A stretch of DNA of 64,000 nt, from positions 109,896 through 173,895 of the forward strand of contig NZ_JALBYU010000012.1 of NCBI RefSeq assembly GCF_029963765.1. The letters run 5' to 3'. Below are positions 46,319 to 54,956 of this stretch, in pieces; positions within the stretch are counted from its first letter, which is position 1; each line of letters starts with the position of its first letter. The notes beneath the pieces are model-generated. The model worked only from the letters and a program-made list of their open reading frames with translations, was not told the DNA's origin and did no database searches. Position numbers and translations under genes: made by a program. Origin of the DNA: Pseudomonas sp. UYIF39. GTDB taxonomy: Bacteria > Pseudomonadota > Gammaproteobacteria > Pseudomonadales > Pseudomonadaceae.

Positions 46319-46383
46319 GCTCGTTCCATGATTTTTACTGCTGGCAGCGTCAGCCCTTCAAGCGGATGAAAGATCAACTCTCC
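46309..46383 (-). pseudogene. Remnant of an effector 3' end
   Basis: Read on the minus strand these bases encode GELIFHPLEGLTLPAVKIME then RAWI and a stop. This matches the last 24 residues of the intact effector (GELIYSPQEGLTLPALKIME, LAWI) at 19 of 24 positions. It overlaps the end of the first immunity gene and the start of the second. It has no start codon or upstream frame of its own and is a relic of a second effector allele or a duplication. Confidence 0.85.
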
Positions 46384-47327
46384 TTCGATACGCGACAACC
46401 CCGATCACGCTCCAGATCGACAAGTCGCGTGGTGGGACCGCCGGCTTTCAGGCGCTCATTGACAACCTTCGGCCACAAGTTGCGGGAGCGGCGCTTGGCG
46501 ACGCTGTAGGTGAATTCCTGGATTCGAAAACATGGATAAAAAAGAAACGTAAATACGAGCATGACTACATCGCTACCACCCAAGTAGTTTTTTCCGGCAT
46601 TTTCGGCTTTTGTTTTTTTTACGCCATTGAAAGTGTCCTTAAACCAACCGCTCATATTCGGTTTCACGGCCAACTGACTTTTTACAAAAGCATCCGATTT
46701 GCTGTGATTACCGTGTTCGTCGAACCAAGGGCCGTTGTTCATGTAGGCACGGATGTATTCCCAAAACCCTTTTTGCATCGCCAGTGATTTGCCGAACGGT
46801 GAACCAAGGCTGATCATGAGTGCCGTATCCGGCTTTTCAAAACTCCACACGCGAATTTCCAGTGCGGCGCTTTGCATGCCACCAATATGGGGGCCCACCA
46901 GTTGGAACTCATTGGCTACAGCCGAGATACCATCCCACGGAGTGTGGAACAGGTCGCCTTCATGGTCGAAATACACTTCGCGTGTTCGGCGGTTAAACAG
47001 GATGGGCAGAGGTAAAGGGCGCAGGACCTCCCAAAGGAAGGGCACCACAAACAAAGACAGACCAAGGCCAAGCATCATGTAGTCAAAAACACCTTGCATC
47101 GCCAGCATTAGGGTAAGCCCTACCGACGCACAGCCACCAATTCCACCTAACACCCCCGTCCATAATCCTCGATCCGAACCGCCGCCTGCTTGCAACGCCA
47201 AGTATTGCTCGGTGTGTTCATCGGTAATGAACAACTCCATCGGCTGTTCACCTGTCGATTTGTCCGCCTCAAGCATAATCGTGGTTGCAGCATTGCCTCG
47301 GGGTTGCTCCGATGTATTCATATCCAT
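46374..47327 (-). CDS. Probable T6SS immunity protein, first paralog (DUF6708-like)
   Basis: A 317-residue membrane protein with the same architecture as its neighbour at 45356-46318: hydrophilic N-terminus (MELFITDEHTEQYLALQAGG), two membrane segments (GVLGGIGGCASVGLTLMLAM; MLGLGLSLFVVPFLWEV) and a long cytoplasmic part with PWDGISAVANEFQLVG. The ATG lies inside the end of the effector gene (10-base overlap), so the two are translationally coupled. This is the arrangement expected of an effector-immunity pair. Function is inferred from context. Confidence 0.78.
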   Translation of the reverse strand: MDMNTSEQPRGNAATTIMLEADKSTGEQPMELFITDEHTEQYLALQAGGGSDRGLWTGVLGGIGGCASVGLTLMLAMQGVFDYMMLGLGLSLFVVPFLWEVLRPLPLPILFNRRTREVYFDHEGDLFHTPWDGISAVANEFQLVGPHIGGMQSAALEIRVWSFEKPDTALMISLGSPFGKSLAMQKGFWEYIRAYMNNGPWFDEHGNHSKSDAFVKSQLAVKPNMSGWFKDTFNGVKKTKAENAGKNYLGGSDVVMLVFTFLFYPCFRIQEFTYSVAKRRSRNLWPKVVNERLKAGGPTTRLVDLERDRGCRVSKES

Positions 47328-50011
47328 GCTAGTTCCATGATTTTTAATGCTGGCAGCGTCAGCCCTTCTTGTGGGGAATAGATCAACTCACCCTCGATAC
47401 GCTTCAAGTCCCGTACTCCGTCCTCATGGTACACACGGCGATAAGGGGTAACGCCAACTGGTACAGGAATGCGGCTGCCGCTATGTAGTGAAAAGTCTTT
47501 GCCCGTCCATTCGACCTTTTTTATCTTCTCGGGATGGTAGCCGAGTGTATCGCCCCACACTTCAATGCCCTTGAAGTGAATCATCGCATCGGTCAACGAT
47601 ACATTTTTCCCTGGCAGGTTGAGCATCAGGTAGGTGGAAGTAACTTGCCCTTGATAAGGGTGCATTTCTGACAACCGACGAGCATCAAAGCTGATGGGAA
47701 ACAAAATGGGATACAGCTTATCCATGGAGAGGGTGTAGCTCTTTGACCAAACGTCGTCCGGGCGGATACCAAAATGGCTATTTTTTATCCACTGTTCCAG
47801 CGGCGAGTCCGCTGTATAGAGTCGGGTAATGACTCCCGCGACAATCACCACGGTGAGGCCAAGTATTTTTATGGCTAGATGCGGTGCGACATTCATCCCC
47901 CCTGCAATGGCCGCAGCTTCACCCACCATCACAGCCGCTTGTGCAGCACGGTACGCCCGGAATAGTTTTACATAAAGCACTATGCCGGCCGACTCGACGC
48001 TGACGATAGCCAAATCCGTCCCCATGGTGTCGAGGTCGCCCGCCTGATACGCCTCATAGGCTTCGATCCCGTAGATCACCACATCAAAACTAAGGACAAC
48101 AGCCTGTAACGATGCAGCAACCGCGGCAATGCCCATTGCTCTGACCAGCATGAGCCTTGCTGGAATAGAAGTCCTCCCACTCTGGCGAACTGCCGAAGCC
48201 CAATCAACCTCTGCCACTCGCTGAACGACAGCTGCCCCTGCTGCACCAACGCCAAACACAGCCCCGGCAGCACCAAATCTGCTTTGGGCGGTTTGTTTCT
48301 CAGAAAGCTGACCCGTCGCCCAAACAAAATTCACCCCCGCCACCAGCGTCACAATCGACTTGATCGGCGCCTTGCTCAGCGCACTTTTCAAATCAAACAC
48401 ACTGCTCAATTCAACACTCGCAGCCAGATTCACTGGCAACGGTGGCAGCTTGGTGCTGGCAGGGACCAAATGCATGAAAGGGATACCGTCAGCCACACCG
48501 CTGGCCAGCGGTGCGACGCTCAAATGCGCAGGCAATGTCTGGCGCGTACCCATCAAGTCGCTATACCACTCGCCCAACTGCCGCGGTGTGACGCCCGAGG
48601 TCTGGATGCGCTGATCGCTGCGGGCTAGTGCTGCCGCCATGTACAAATACCCGGCTGTGCCGGTGGCCCTTTCACCCTGATGCAATTGCAGCCCAGCCAC
48701 CGGGGCAATGGACAGAAATAGAGCCTCTATGCTTGAGGCCGGTTTGTGTTGCTTCAGTTTGTCGGCGGTTTTGTTCAACGCATCGGCATAACCAAAGGCT
48801 CTGGCAAGTTTGCTGGCGCCCTCTTGAACAGCAGCCTGGTTATCTCGGGCCACATCACTGAAGTCCACAAGGTATTTGATTTCGCCAACACCCAGCCGTG
48901 ACGGCAACCCAAGCAATGCCCAAAGCAACCATGGCTTACCGGCCTTGTCACCTTCAAGACTGAGGGTAATGGCCTCGGCCCCGACACTGGTGCTGGCCGG
49001 CCCCAGGCAGGCTTCGGCGAAATGCAATTCCAGTGCCTCACGCGCCATCGACTGAGTGATGTCGAAATGGCCGCAAGCCGTGTCCATGCTCGACGGTCCA
49101 GCCAATTGCAGGGTGTTGAACCACGCCACCCAGAGTTGGGCCAGACGCCGCGTGTCGGCGGTATACCGGTCGTTCTGGGTTTCTTGATCTTTCCACGCCC
49201 GCTGAAGTTCGTCATAGCGAGTGATGGACGGCAACTGTGCCTTCAGTTGGCGGTCGCCTTCGCTCAGTGACTTGATGACACTGGCCATCGCCCACGTTTC
49301 AGCGTGATGTTCCTGGTAACTGTCGAATGCTTCTTTACGGACACGCATCAATGCGGCGAGGTCGAGCAGCACGCCCCATGCATCATCTATGACGGCGAAG
49401 GTCTGCTGTTCGCAACGCCCCATCTGTTTGAGCACTTTCAACCAGTCGGGTGCGTGCTCCGTCTCGGGTTCCGCGCTCCAGCCATAGCTCGTTGCATCGT
49501 TGTATTCGCCAATCTGCTTGGCGACGGTGTCAACCTTGCCGCTGAACGGCGCAACACCCGGAACAAAACTGCGCATGATGCGCTGACGCACAGCGGGGTC
49601 TGTTTTGGCAGCCTGGTATTGCGCCTCACTCCAGCGAACGGGCGACCAGACCAATCCGGCAGGGTCGCCAGCTCTTAACACAAGATGGGGTTTGACCCGG
49701 GTGTCGATTACCCTGCCCGCACGCGGGGTTTCGGTGAGCTGAGCTTTTTCGACCTGATACTCCACCAGCTTGGGTGGGCTGCTCTCCCAGACGTAGAGCC
49801 AACCGTCGCGCAATAAACGCGAGGTGTAATTGAGCGCATGCCTGGTCAAGTCAGGATGACGAGGCCCCAACTCGGGAAACGAGCCGCTCAACGTCGGCAA
49901 GTCGTAGGCCTCTGTATCGACAGCGGCGGTTGGGCCGAGGGCGTATCGCAGGGGCAAAACGGCAGCGAACAGCGGGCAGGTTCCAACGCGGATTTTATTC
50001 TGGGCACTCAT
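47318..50011 (-). CDS. VasX-like T6SS membrane effector with MIX-type motif
   Basis: An 897-residue protein of the T6SS effector BTH_I2691/VasX group. The N-terminal region (1 to about 175) has the VasX-type start CPLFAAVLPLRYAL and LRDGWLYVW at residues 67-75, which fits the MIX consensus hRxGhhYhh. Residues 180-540 are mainly helical and soluble. Residues 548-731 contain five or six hydrophobic segments (e.g. 579-598, 616-646, 664-684, 711-731), and 735-897 is a soluble C-terminus. VasX-type effectors depolarise target membranes. The start overlaps the DUF4123 gene by four bases and the end overlaps the first immunity gene. Confidence 0.85.
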   Translation of the reverse strand: MSAQNKIRVGTCPLFAAVLPLRYALGPTAAVDTEAYDLPTLSGSFPELGPRHPDLTRHALNYTSRLLRDGWLYVWESSPPKLVEYQVEKAQLTETPRAGRVIDTRVKPHLVLRAGDPAGLVWSPVRWSEAQYQAAKTDPAVRQRIMRSFVPGVAPFSGKVDTVAKQIGEYNDATSYGWSAEPETEHAPDWLKVLKQMGRCEQQTFAVIDDAWGVLLDLAALMRVRKEAFDSYQEHHAETWAMASVIKSLSEGDRQLKAQLPSITRYDELQRAWKDQETQNDRYTADTRRLAQLWVAWFNTLQLAGPSSMDTACGHFDITQSMAREALELHFAEACLGPASTSVGAEAITLSLEGDKAGKPWLLWALLGLPSRLGVGEIKYLVDFSDVARDNQAAVQEGASKLARAFGYADALNKTADKLKQHKPASSIEALFLSIAPVAGLQLHQGERATGTAGYLYMAAALARSDQRIQTSGVTPRQLGEWYSDLMGTRQTLPAHLSVAPLASGVADGIPFMHLVPASTKLPPLPVNLAASVELSSVFDLKSALSKAPIKSIVTLVAGVNFVWATGQLSEKQTAQSRFGAAGAVFGVGAAGAAVVQRVAEVDWASAVRQSGRTSIPARLMLVRAMGIAAVAASLQAVVLSFDVVIYGIEAYEAYQAGDLDTMGTDLAIVSVESAGIVLYVKLFRAYRAAQAAVMVGEAAAIAGGMNVAPHLAIKILGLTVVIVAGVITRLYTADSPLEQWIKNSHFGIRPDDVWSKSYTLSMDKLYPILFPISFDARRLSEMHPYQGQVTSTYLMLNLPGKNVSLTDAMIHFKGIEVWGDTLGYHPEKIKKVEWTGKDFSLHSGSRIPVPVGVTPYRRVYHEDGVRDLKRIEGELIYSPQEGLTLPALKIMELAWI

Positions 50012-50574
50012 ACGTTTTTCTCCGGGTTGGCGGGAAGGCTCAGTGCATGCAGAAGCGGCTCAGGCAGGGTGATTTGCGCGGCCAGACCTTTATTGGCCGG
50101 CGCTGAGTCGAATTCCGGCGCTTCGTTTTCCCAAGCGCACACTGGCGCGTTGCCATGGCGTAGCCAGACGCTTTCCACACCAAACCAAAAGCCTGCTGGC
50201 CATTGCGCTCCCGCCAAACAGGCGCGTCGCAGAACCGAGCCATCCGCAAGGCGCAACCACAGCTCTCGCTGGTAGTCATCAAAAATGCGCAAGCGACGTT
50301 GCAGGATTGGGAGCAATTGCTGAATGCTCAGGGGAGAAGATAGCCAAACACCGTGTTGCAAGTCGCTGCCGCCCCACCACGCGGCATAGGCTGCGCTGCC
50401 AATCGAGGCATTCAGCAGAAAAGGCCCTGCTGCGCTGATCGGCTCATAAGCGGTCCCCTTGAATAGCGACTGAGGAGAATCTGCGGCGTAGTGCTCGTTA
50501 AGCCAATCGATAGCGCCTTCGTACTGGGCGCCATCAAGCAGGAGCAATCCTTTGTTCGGGACGACCGGGGTCAT
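50008..50574 (-). CDS. DUF4123 T6SS adaptor
   Basis: A 188-residue protein with the DUF4123 pattern (LLLLDGAQYEGAIDWL, GPFLLN, WWGGSDLQHGVWLSSPLS, LRIFDDYQRELWLRLADGSVL). DUF4123 proteins (Tap/Tec type) are chaperones that load a specific effector onto its VgrG. It lies between vgrG and the effector with four-base overlaps on both sides, so all three are co-translated. It would be specific for the effector at 47318-50011. Confidence 0.88.
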   Translation of the reverse strand: MTPVVPNKGLLLLDGAQYEGAIDWLNEHYAADSPQSLFKGTAYEPISAAGPFLLNASIGSAAYAAWWGGSDLQHGVWLSSPLSIQQLLPILQRRLRIFDDYQRELWLRLADGSVLRRACLAGAQWPAGFWFGVESVWLRHGNAPVCAWENEAPEFDSAPANKGLAAQITLPEPLLHALSLPANPEKNV

Positions 50575-52664
50575 ACTTCACCCCTCTGTGCTTCCTGGGT
50601 TTCCTGGGCGACGGTGCATACCGGGCAAATGCCGGAATCGGCCTCACGAAAGACGATGTTCTGTTTGAGTAGCGCTTCCATGGGAAGGGTGTCGATAACC
50701 ACAGCTTCGGCGGCTTGGGGAGCTGCTGACAGTGCCGCCTGCCCGGGTAGGCCAGTTAGCGGTGAACCACCCACGACAATGGCCACGCTGCTGAATATCC
50801 CGCTTGCGTTGATGATGATGTGGTGACCGCCACATTCCCACGTCAAGCTCTGGTCACCCTTTATCACCACATTGGCGGCAGTGACATGAGCGTGCGGTCC
50901 AGCCTGAATCACGAGCGTGCCATCCGCTGTTGTGCTGCTGTTGCCGGTGATAGAGATCACCTCGTTGCCGCCGATCACTGTGTTGCGAGCACCTTGGGTG
51001 GTGTGCAATTCGTCGCCCTTGATCAGGCTAGTGCTGTGGTTGTCCACCTGTTCAAAGCGGTCGTTACCGATCAGGCTGTGGCTGTCGCGGGTGATCTGTT
51101 CGCGGCGGTCGTTGCCAATCTTGGTGTCGCTGTCGTTGAGGATCAGTTGGTCGAGGTCGCGTTCGGCGCGCAGGTAGATTTTTTCCTGCCCGGCGCGGTC
51201 TTCAATCGACAGTTCGTTGTAACCGCCTGTTTTCGGGGAACTGTAGCTGCGCAATACGGTTTTGGTTTTGTGCTCGGGCAAGGGGTATGGCACCGCATTG
51301 ACCTTGTTCGGCACGCACCCGGTAATGAGCGGATTATCGGGATTGCCGTCCAGAAAAGTGACGGCGACTTCCATGCCGATACGCGGAATGGTCACCGCGC
51401 CAAAATTTTTACCTGCCCAGTTGGTCGATACCCGCAGCCAGCAACTGCTTTTTTCACTGTTGAGTTCGGCCCTGTCCCAATGAAATTCGACTTTGACGCG
51501 ACCATACTCATCGCAATAGATCTCCTCGCCGACCGGTCCGGTCACACGGGCAGTCTGGCTGACCAGCAGCGTTTTTCTTGTACGCATCGGCGGCCGGTAA
51601 AACACGTCCCACGGAATGACGCTGAAGCTGTTGCGATAGCCCTGGGTAAAGCCGTCTTCAGGTTTGACGTCGCTGGTGATGGCCTCTTCCAGTGACTGAG
51701 GCTGTTTTCCAGCGTGTGTCACGTTGAGCAATAACCACAAATCGTTGCAGCCTTCGCGCGGATGCTCTGTCAAGTCGAACAAGTGACCGCAGCGCAGAGT
51801 CGGCTGATCGCTGTTGCCCTCGACCAACTGGTAATCGGCACGGTGACGCTCCAAGGCCTGGCGAGCGAGTTGTTTGCCGCGTTTTTCGTTCTCGATCAAT
51901 GCGGGGTAGCGATAGTCTTCGAGCTCAGGGCTGAACTCGGCAGTGAAGCGGCTTTCCAGCAACAGACTCGGGCGTTGAAAGTCGTAGTGCCGACGCGTTG
52001 TCGTGCTGGTTCGGCTGCGAAAACCCGTGGAAAACTGGCTGACGACCGGGTTGTCCGCCACCATGCCGGAGTCTTGTTGGTAAGGGGTTTCGCCCAGTTT
52101 GGGGAACCAGGTCTGGTCGTCGGTTAACACCAGCACATGACCGTCTGCCGAATGCTGGTGATGCCATGCGATGCCGTCCTCGGCGCACAGGCGCTGGACT
52201 AGCTCGAAATCGCTTTCCCCATATTGCGTGCAGTATTCGCGCTCGGGGCTGGTGCTGACATGGAACGCAAACGCATCGGCCTGAATGCCGTGACCTTTGA
52301 GCACCTGAGCAATAATTTGCGGCACCGTCAGGTTCTGGAAAATCCGTTGGTCGTAGCTGAACTGCAAGTAGTGCAGCGTCGGTACAAGGGTCAGGTGATA
52401 ACGGGTCAGGCGTTTACCGGGTTCACCGACGAACACCTCTTCGATATGGCCATGAAGGCCTTCGCCGTTAAGACCGAACTGGAGGAATGCAGGTTGGCTG
52501 AGCAGACTCTCCAGATCGAAATCAGGATTTTCGCTGACCAGTTCAACCTGGATCGCATACAAAGCACTGATGGCCTCAACACCGTCAAAGGCGAGGACTT
52601 TGAAATCGTTACGAACAGTGGGAATGTGCAGCGCGAAGTGCGCCGTATTGGCCGATCCGAACAT
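50571..52664 (-). CDS. vgrG: Type VI secretion spike protein VgrG
   Basis: A 697-residue trimeric spike tip of the type VI secretion system. The N-terminal part is gp27-like (FKVLAFDGVEAISALYAIQV; the FELVQRLCAEDGIAWHHQ segment), followed by a gp5-like OB-fold (YCDEYGRVKVEFHWD) and a repeat-rich beta-helix region (IGNDRREQITRDSHSLIGND). The C-terminus ends with a CPVC pair in a tail after about residue 640 that probably docks the adaptor or effector. The ATG at 52664 follows AAGGAT. No other T6SS structural gene is in the window, so it is an orphan VgrG locus. Confidence 0.96.
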   Translation of the reverse strand: MFGSANTAHFALHIPTVRNDFKVLAFDGVEAISALYAIQVELVSENPDFDLESLLSQPAFLQFGLNGEGLHGHIEEVFVGEPGKRLTRYHLTLVPTLHYLQFSYDQRIFQNLTVPQIIAQVLKGHGIQADAFAFHVSTSPEREYCTQYGESDFELVQRLCAEDGIAWHHQHSADGHVLVLTDDQTWFPKLGETPYQQDSGMVADNPVVSQFSTGFRSRTSTTTRRHYDFQRPSLLLESRFTAEFSPELEDYRYPALIENEKRGKQLARQALERHRADYQLVEGNSDQPTLRCGHLFDLTEHPREGCNDLWLLLNVTHAGKQPQSLEEAITSDVKPEDGFTQGYRNSFSVIPWDVFYRPPMRTRKTLLVSQTARVTGPVGEEIYCDEYGRVKVEFHWDRAELNSEKSSCWLRVSTNWAGKNFGAVTIPRIGMEVAVTFLDGNPDNPLITGCVPNKVNAVPYPLPEHKTKTVLRSYSSPKTGGYNELSIEDRAGQEKIYLRAERDLDQLILNDSDTKIGNDRREQITRDSHSLIGNDRFEQVDNHSTSLIKGDELHTTQGARNTVIGGNEVISITGNSSTTADGTLVIQAGPHAHVTAANVVIKGDQSLTWECGGHHIIINASGIFSSVAIVVGGSPLTGLPGQAALSAAPQAAEAVVIDTLPMEALLKQNIVFREADSGICPVCTVAQETQEAQRGEV

Positions 52665-52865
52665 ACGCTTATCCTTAAGCAAAGAGGAGATGAAGCGCGA
52701 TGTCCAAACCGTCCATGGTCTGTGCACGCGAAATTGGCGAGCACCCTACCAAGGGGATTATCGGATAGATGTAGGAACGGTCCCCAACCCACGAAGGACG
52801 TTTCCCAACGGGGGATCGGCGCTCAATGAACCGCAGGCAATCTCCCGACGCACAAACGACAGGCA

Positions 52866-52897
52866 CAAAAAAGCCGACATCACTGTCGGCTTTTTTG
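52866..52897. terminator. Terminator of motB
   Basis: AAGCCGACA and TGTCGGCTT with A-run and T-run on either side. It ends motB transcription on the minus strand. The 236 bases between motB and vgrG hold this and presumably the vgrG promoter, which I cannot locate confidently. Confidence 0.92.
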
Positions 52898-52900
52898 TGG

Positions 52901-53935
52901 TCACTGCTTCGGCGGCTCACCCGGTTTCGGCGCCGGATTATCAAACAGATTCAACCGCTCGCGAAGCTCATGCGCCGGCAACGGCTCTTTATCCGCCGGC
53001 AACGCATTCGGATCGGCTGGTGTGGCGGGCACTTCGCCCGGTCCGCCCTGCCCTTGCGTCGGCGCTGGTTCTGGAGCCGGTTCCGCACCTTGCGAACCTT
53101 CGATGGCACGCTGGGCTTTCTTGGTCAGCACAATAATGTCGATACGGCGATTGACCGGATTGAACGGGTGCTCGCGATCGAACAACGCCGACGAGGCATA
53201 ACCGACGACGCGCGCCACCTGTGCATCCGGATAGCTACCCGCGACCAGCGCACGACGGGCAGCGTTGGCACGGTTGGCCGAAAGCTCCCAGTTACCAAAG
53301 TCACCGGTGCCCGTGTACGGCTTGGCATCGGTGTGGCCGCTGATACTGATCTTGTTCGGCACCGCCTTAATGGTGTCGGCCATGGCCAGCAGGATGTCTT
53401 CGAAGTACGGCTTCAGACGGGCACTGCCGGAGTCGAACATCGGTCGGTTTTCGGCGTCCACGATCTGGATGCGCAAACCGTCAGGCGTGATTTCGAAACT
53501 GATCTGGTCTTTGAATTTCTTCAGCTGCGGGTTCTCTTCGACCTTGGTCTGCAGTTCTTGCAGCAACAACTCGAGACGTTCCTTCTCGACCTGCTCGGCC
53601 ATGCCTTCAACCTGCTCGGCGTCGATGGTCACCTTGTCCGGCTGCGGCTGAGATTTCACCTCGGGGTTGAGGGTGTTCTCCGGCGCCAGGGTCGGTGTGC
53701 CGCCCAGGTCGATGATGTACGGCGTGCCGCTTTCGGAAAAGCCGACCGGGTCCTTGAAGTAACCGGCGATGGCGATCTTCTGTTCAGGCGTTGCGGTGGA
53801 CAGCAGCCACAGCACCAGGAAGAACGCCATCATCGCCGTCGCGAAGTCCGCGAAGGCGATTTTCCAGGCGCCCCCGTGATGCCCGCCGGCGATGCGCTTG
53901 ACGCGCTTGATGATTATCGGCTGGTTATTTTCCAT
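52901..53935 (-). CDS. motB: Flagellar motor stator protein MotB
   Basis: A 344-residue stator subunit anchored to peptidoglycan. One membrane helix with the proton-carrying Asp is visible in IAFADFATAMMAFFLVLWLL (residues 26-45). The periplasmic part is an OmpA-like domain (ISGHTDAKPYTGTGDFGNWE, NRRIDIIVL), followed by a Pro/Ala/Glu-rich tail. It lies three bases after motA in the same operon. Confidence 0.97.
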   Translation of the reverse strand: MENNQPIIIKRVKRIAGGHHGGAWKIAFADFATAMMAFFLVLWLLSTATPEQKIAIAGYFKDPVGFSESGTPYIIDLGGTPTLAPENTLNPEVKSQPQPDKVTIDAEQVEGMAEQVEKERLELLLQELQTKVEENPQLKKFKDQISFEITPDGLRIQIVDAENRPMFDSGSARLKPYFEDILLAMADTIKAVPNKISISGHTDAKPYTGTGDFGNWELSANRANAARRALVAGSYPDAQVARVVGYASSALFDREHPFNPVNRRIDIIVLTKKAQRAIEGSQGAEPAPEPAPTQGQGGPGEVPATPADPNALPADKEPLPAHELRERLNLFDNPAPKPGEPPKQ

Positions 53936-53938
53936 GAC

Positions 53939-54790
53939 TTAGCGACCGCGGACCGCTTGTTCCAGCTCAGCAAAGCTAGGACGGTGCGCCGGGTACAGAA
54001 CCTTGCGGCCGAACTCTACCGCCAGCGACGGCGGCATGCCGGACGCCGAAGCGACCAGCGAGGCCTTGATGGCTTCGTAGACGTTCAGTTCTTCCTTGGC
54101 ATCGTGGCCCAGGGAAGTGGCCAATGGGCCGAAGAAGCCGTATGCCGCGAGAATACCGAAGAAGGTACCGACCAGGGCTGCACCCACGTGCAGACCGATA
54201 GATTTCTGGTCGCCTTCGCCCAGGGAAGCCATGGTCACCACGATACCCAGTACCGCCGCAACGATACCGAAACCCGGCATGGCATCGGCAATGCCGTTCA
54301 CCGCGTGGGCAGGGTGTTCCAGGTCTTCCTTGAGGCTGTAGAGTTCCATGTCGAACAGGCCTTCCAGCTCATGGGGAGCCATGTTGCCGGAGGACATGAT
54401 GCGCAGGTAATCGCAGATGAAGGCGGTCATGCGTTCGTCTTTGAGTACAGTCGGGTACTTGGCGAAAATCGGGCTCGCAGCGGCATCTTCGATGTCGCCT
54501 TCGATGGCCATCATGCCTTCGCGGCGGCTCTTGTTGAGGATCTCGTAGATCAGGCCCAGCACTTCCAGATAGAACGTGTGGTTGAAACGCGAACTGAACA
54601 TGCCCAAGGACTTCTTGAGCACGTGCATGGTCATGTAACCGGGGTTGGCCTGCAGAAATGCACCGAGTGCCGCACCACCAATAATCATCACCTCGAAGGG
54701 CTGAATCAGGGCGGCAATTTTGCCGTGGGAGAGCACGTATCCGCCGAGTACGCTCGCGAATACGACGATGATGCCGATTATTTTAGCCAT
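53939..54790 (-). CDS. motA: Flagellar motor stator protein MotA
   Basis: A 283-residue, four-helix inner-membrane stator protein that forms the ion channel with MotB. It begins MAKIIGIIVVFASVLGGYVL and has the PGFGIVAAVLGIVVTM segment typical of MotA. The ATG at 54790 gives exactly the family length, yet no Shine-Dalgarno sequence precedes it; the upstream TTG-started extension to 54868 is not conserved in character. Confidence 0.97.
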   Translation of the reverse strand: MAKIIGIIVVFASVLGGYVLSHGKIAALIQPFEVMIIGGAALGAFLQANPGYMTMHVLKKSLGMFSSRFNHTFYLEVLGLIYEILNKSRREGMMAIEGDIEDAAASPIFAKYPTVLKDERMTAFICDYLRIMSSGNMAPHELEGLFDMELYSLKEDLEHPAHAVNGIADAMPGFGIVAAVLGIVVTMASLGEGDQKSIGLHVGAALVGTFFGILAAYGFFGPLATSLGHDAKEELNVYEAIKASLVASASGMPPSLAVEFGRKVLYPAHRPSFAELEQAVRGR

Positions 54791-54879
54791 AGGTAGGAGA
54801 GCACTTACTGAGTCGGGTTCAAGGTCATATTCGGAAGTTAAAAAATCTCTTCTTCTACTTATCGGCAAAACTGCGCCAG

Positions 54880-54907
54880 ACTATAGCCAGTTCAGGCGAA
54901 AAGCCAA
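54880..54907 (-). promoter_or_regulatory. Possible motAB promoter
   Basis: On the minus strand TTGGCT (54907-54902) and TATAGT (54885-54880) are 16 bases apart. It is about 80 bases upstream of motA. A moderate sigma-70 match; no clear FliA-type sequence is seen. Confidence 0.4.
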
Positions 54908-54956
54908 TTTGGCCCGCTCCGGGCATAGGTAATGCAGGCGATGATCGCGTCCAACC

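Noticed and set aside
47318..50011. Effector C-terminus as an enzyme (lipase, nuclease or NADase)
   Set aside because: No catalytic motif is visible; the hydrophobic segments favour a membrane-acting toxin.
52826..54796. Open frame opposite motB and motA
   Set aside because: It spans two real genes on the other strand and begins inside the motB terminator.
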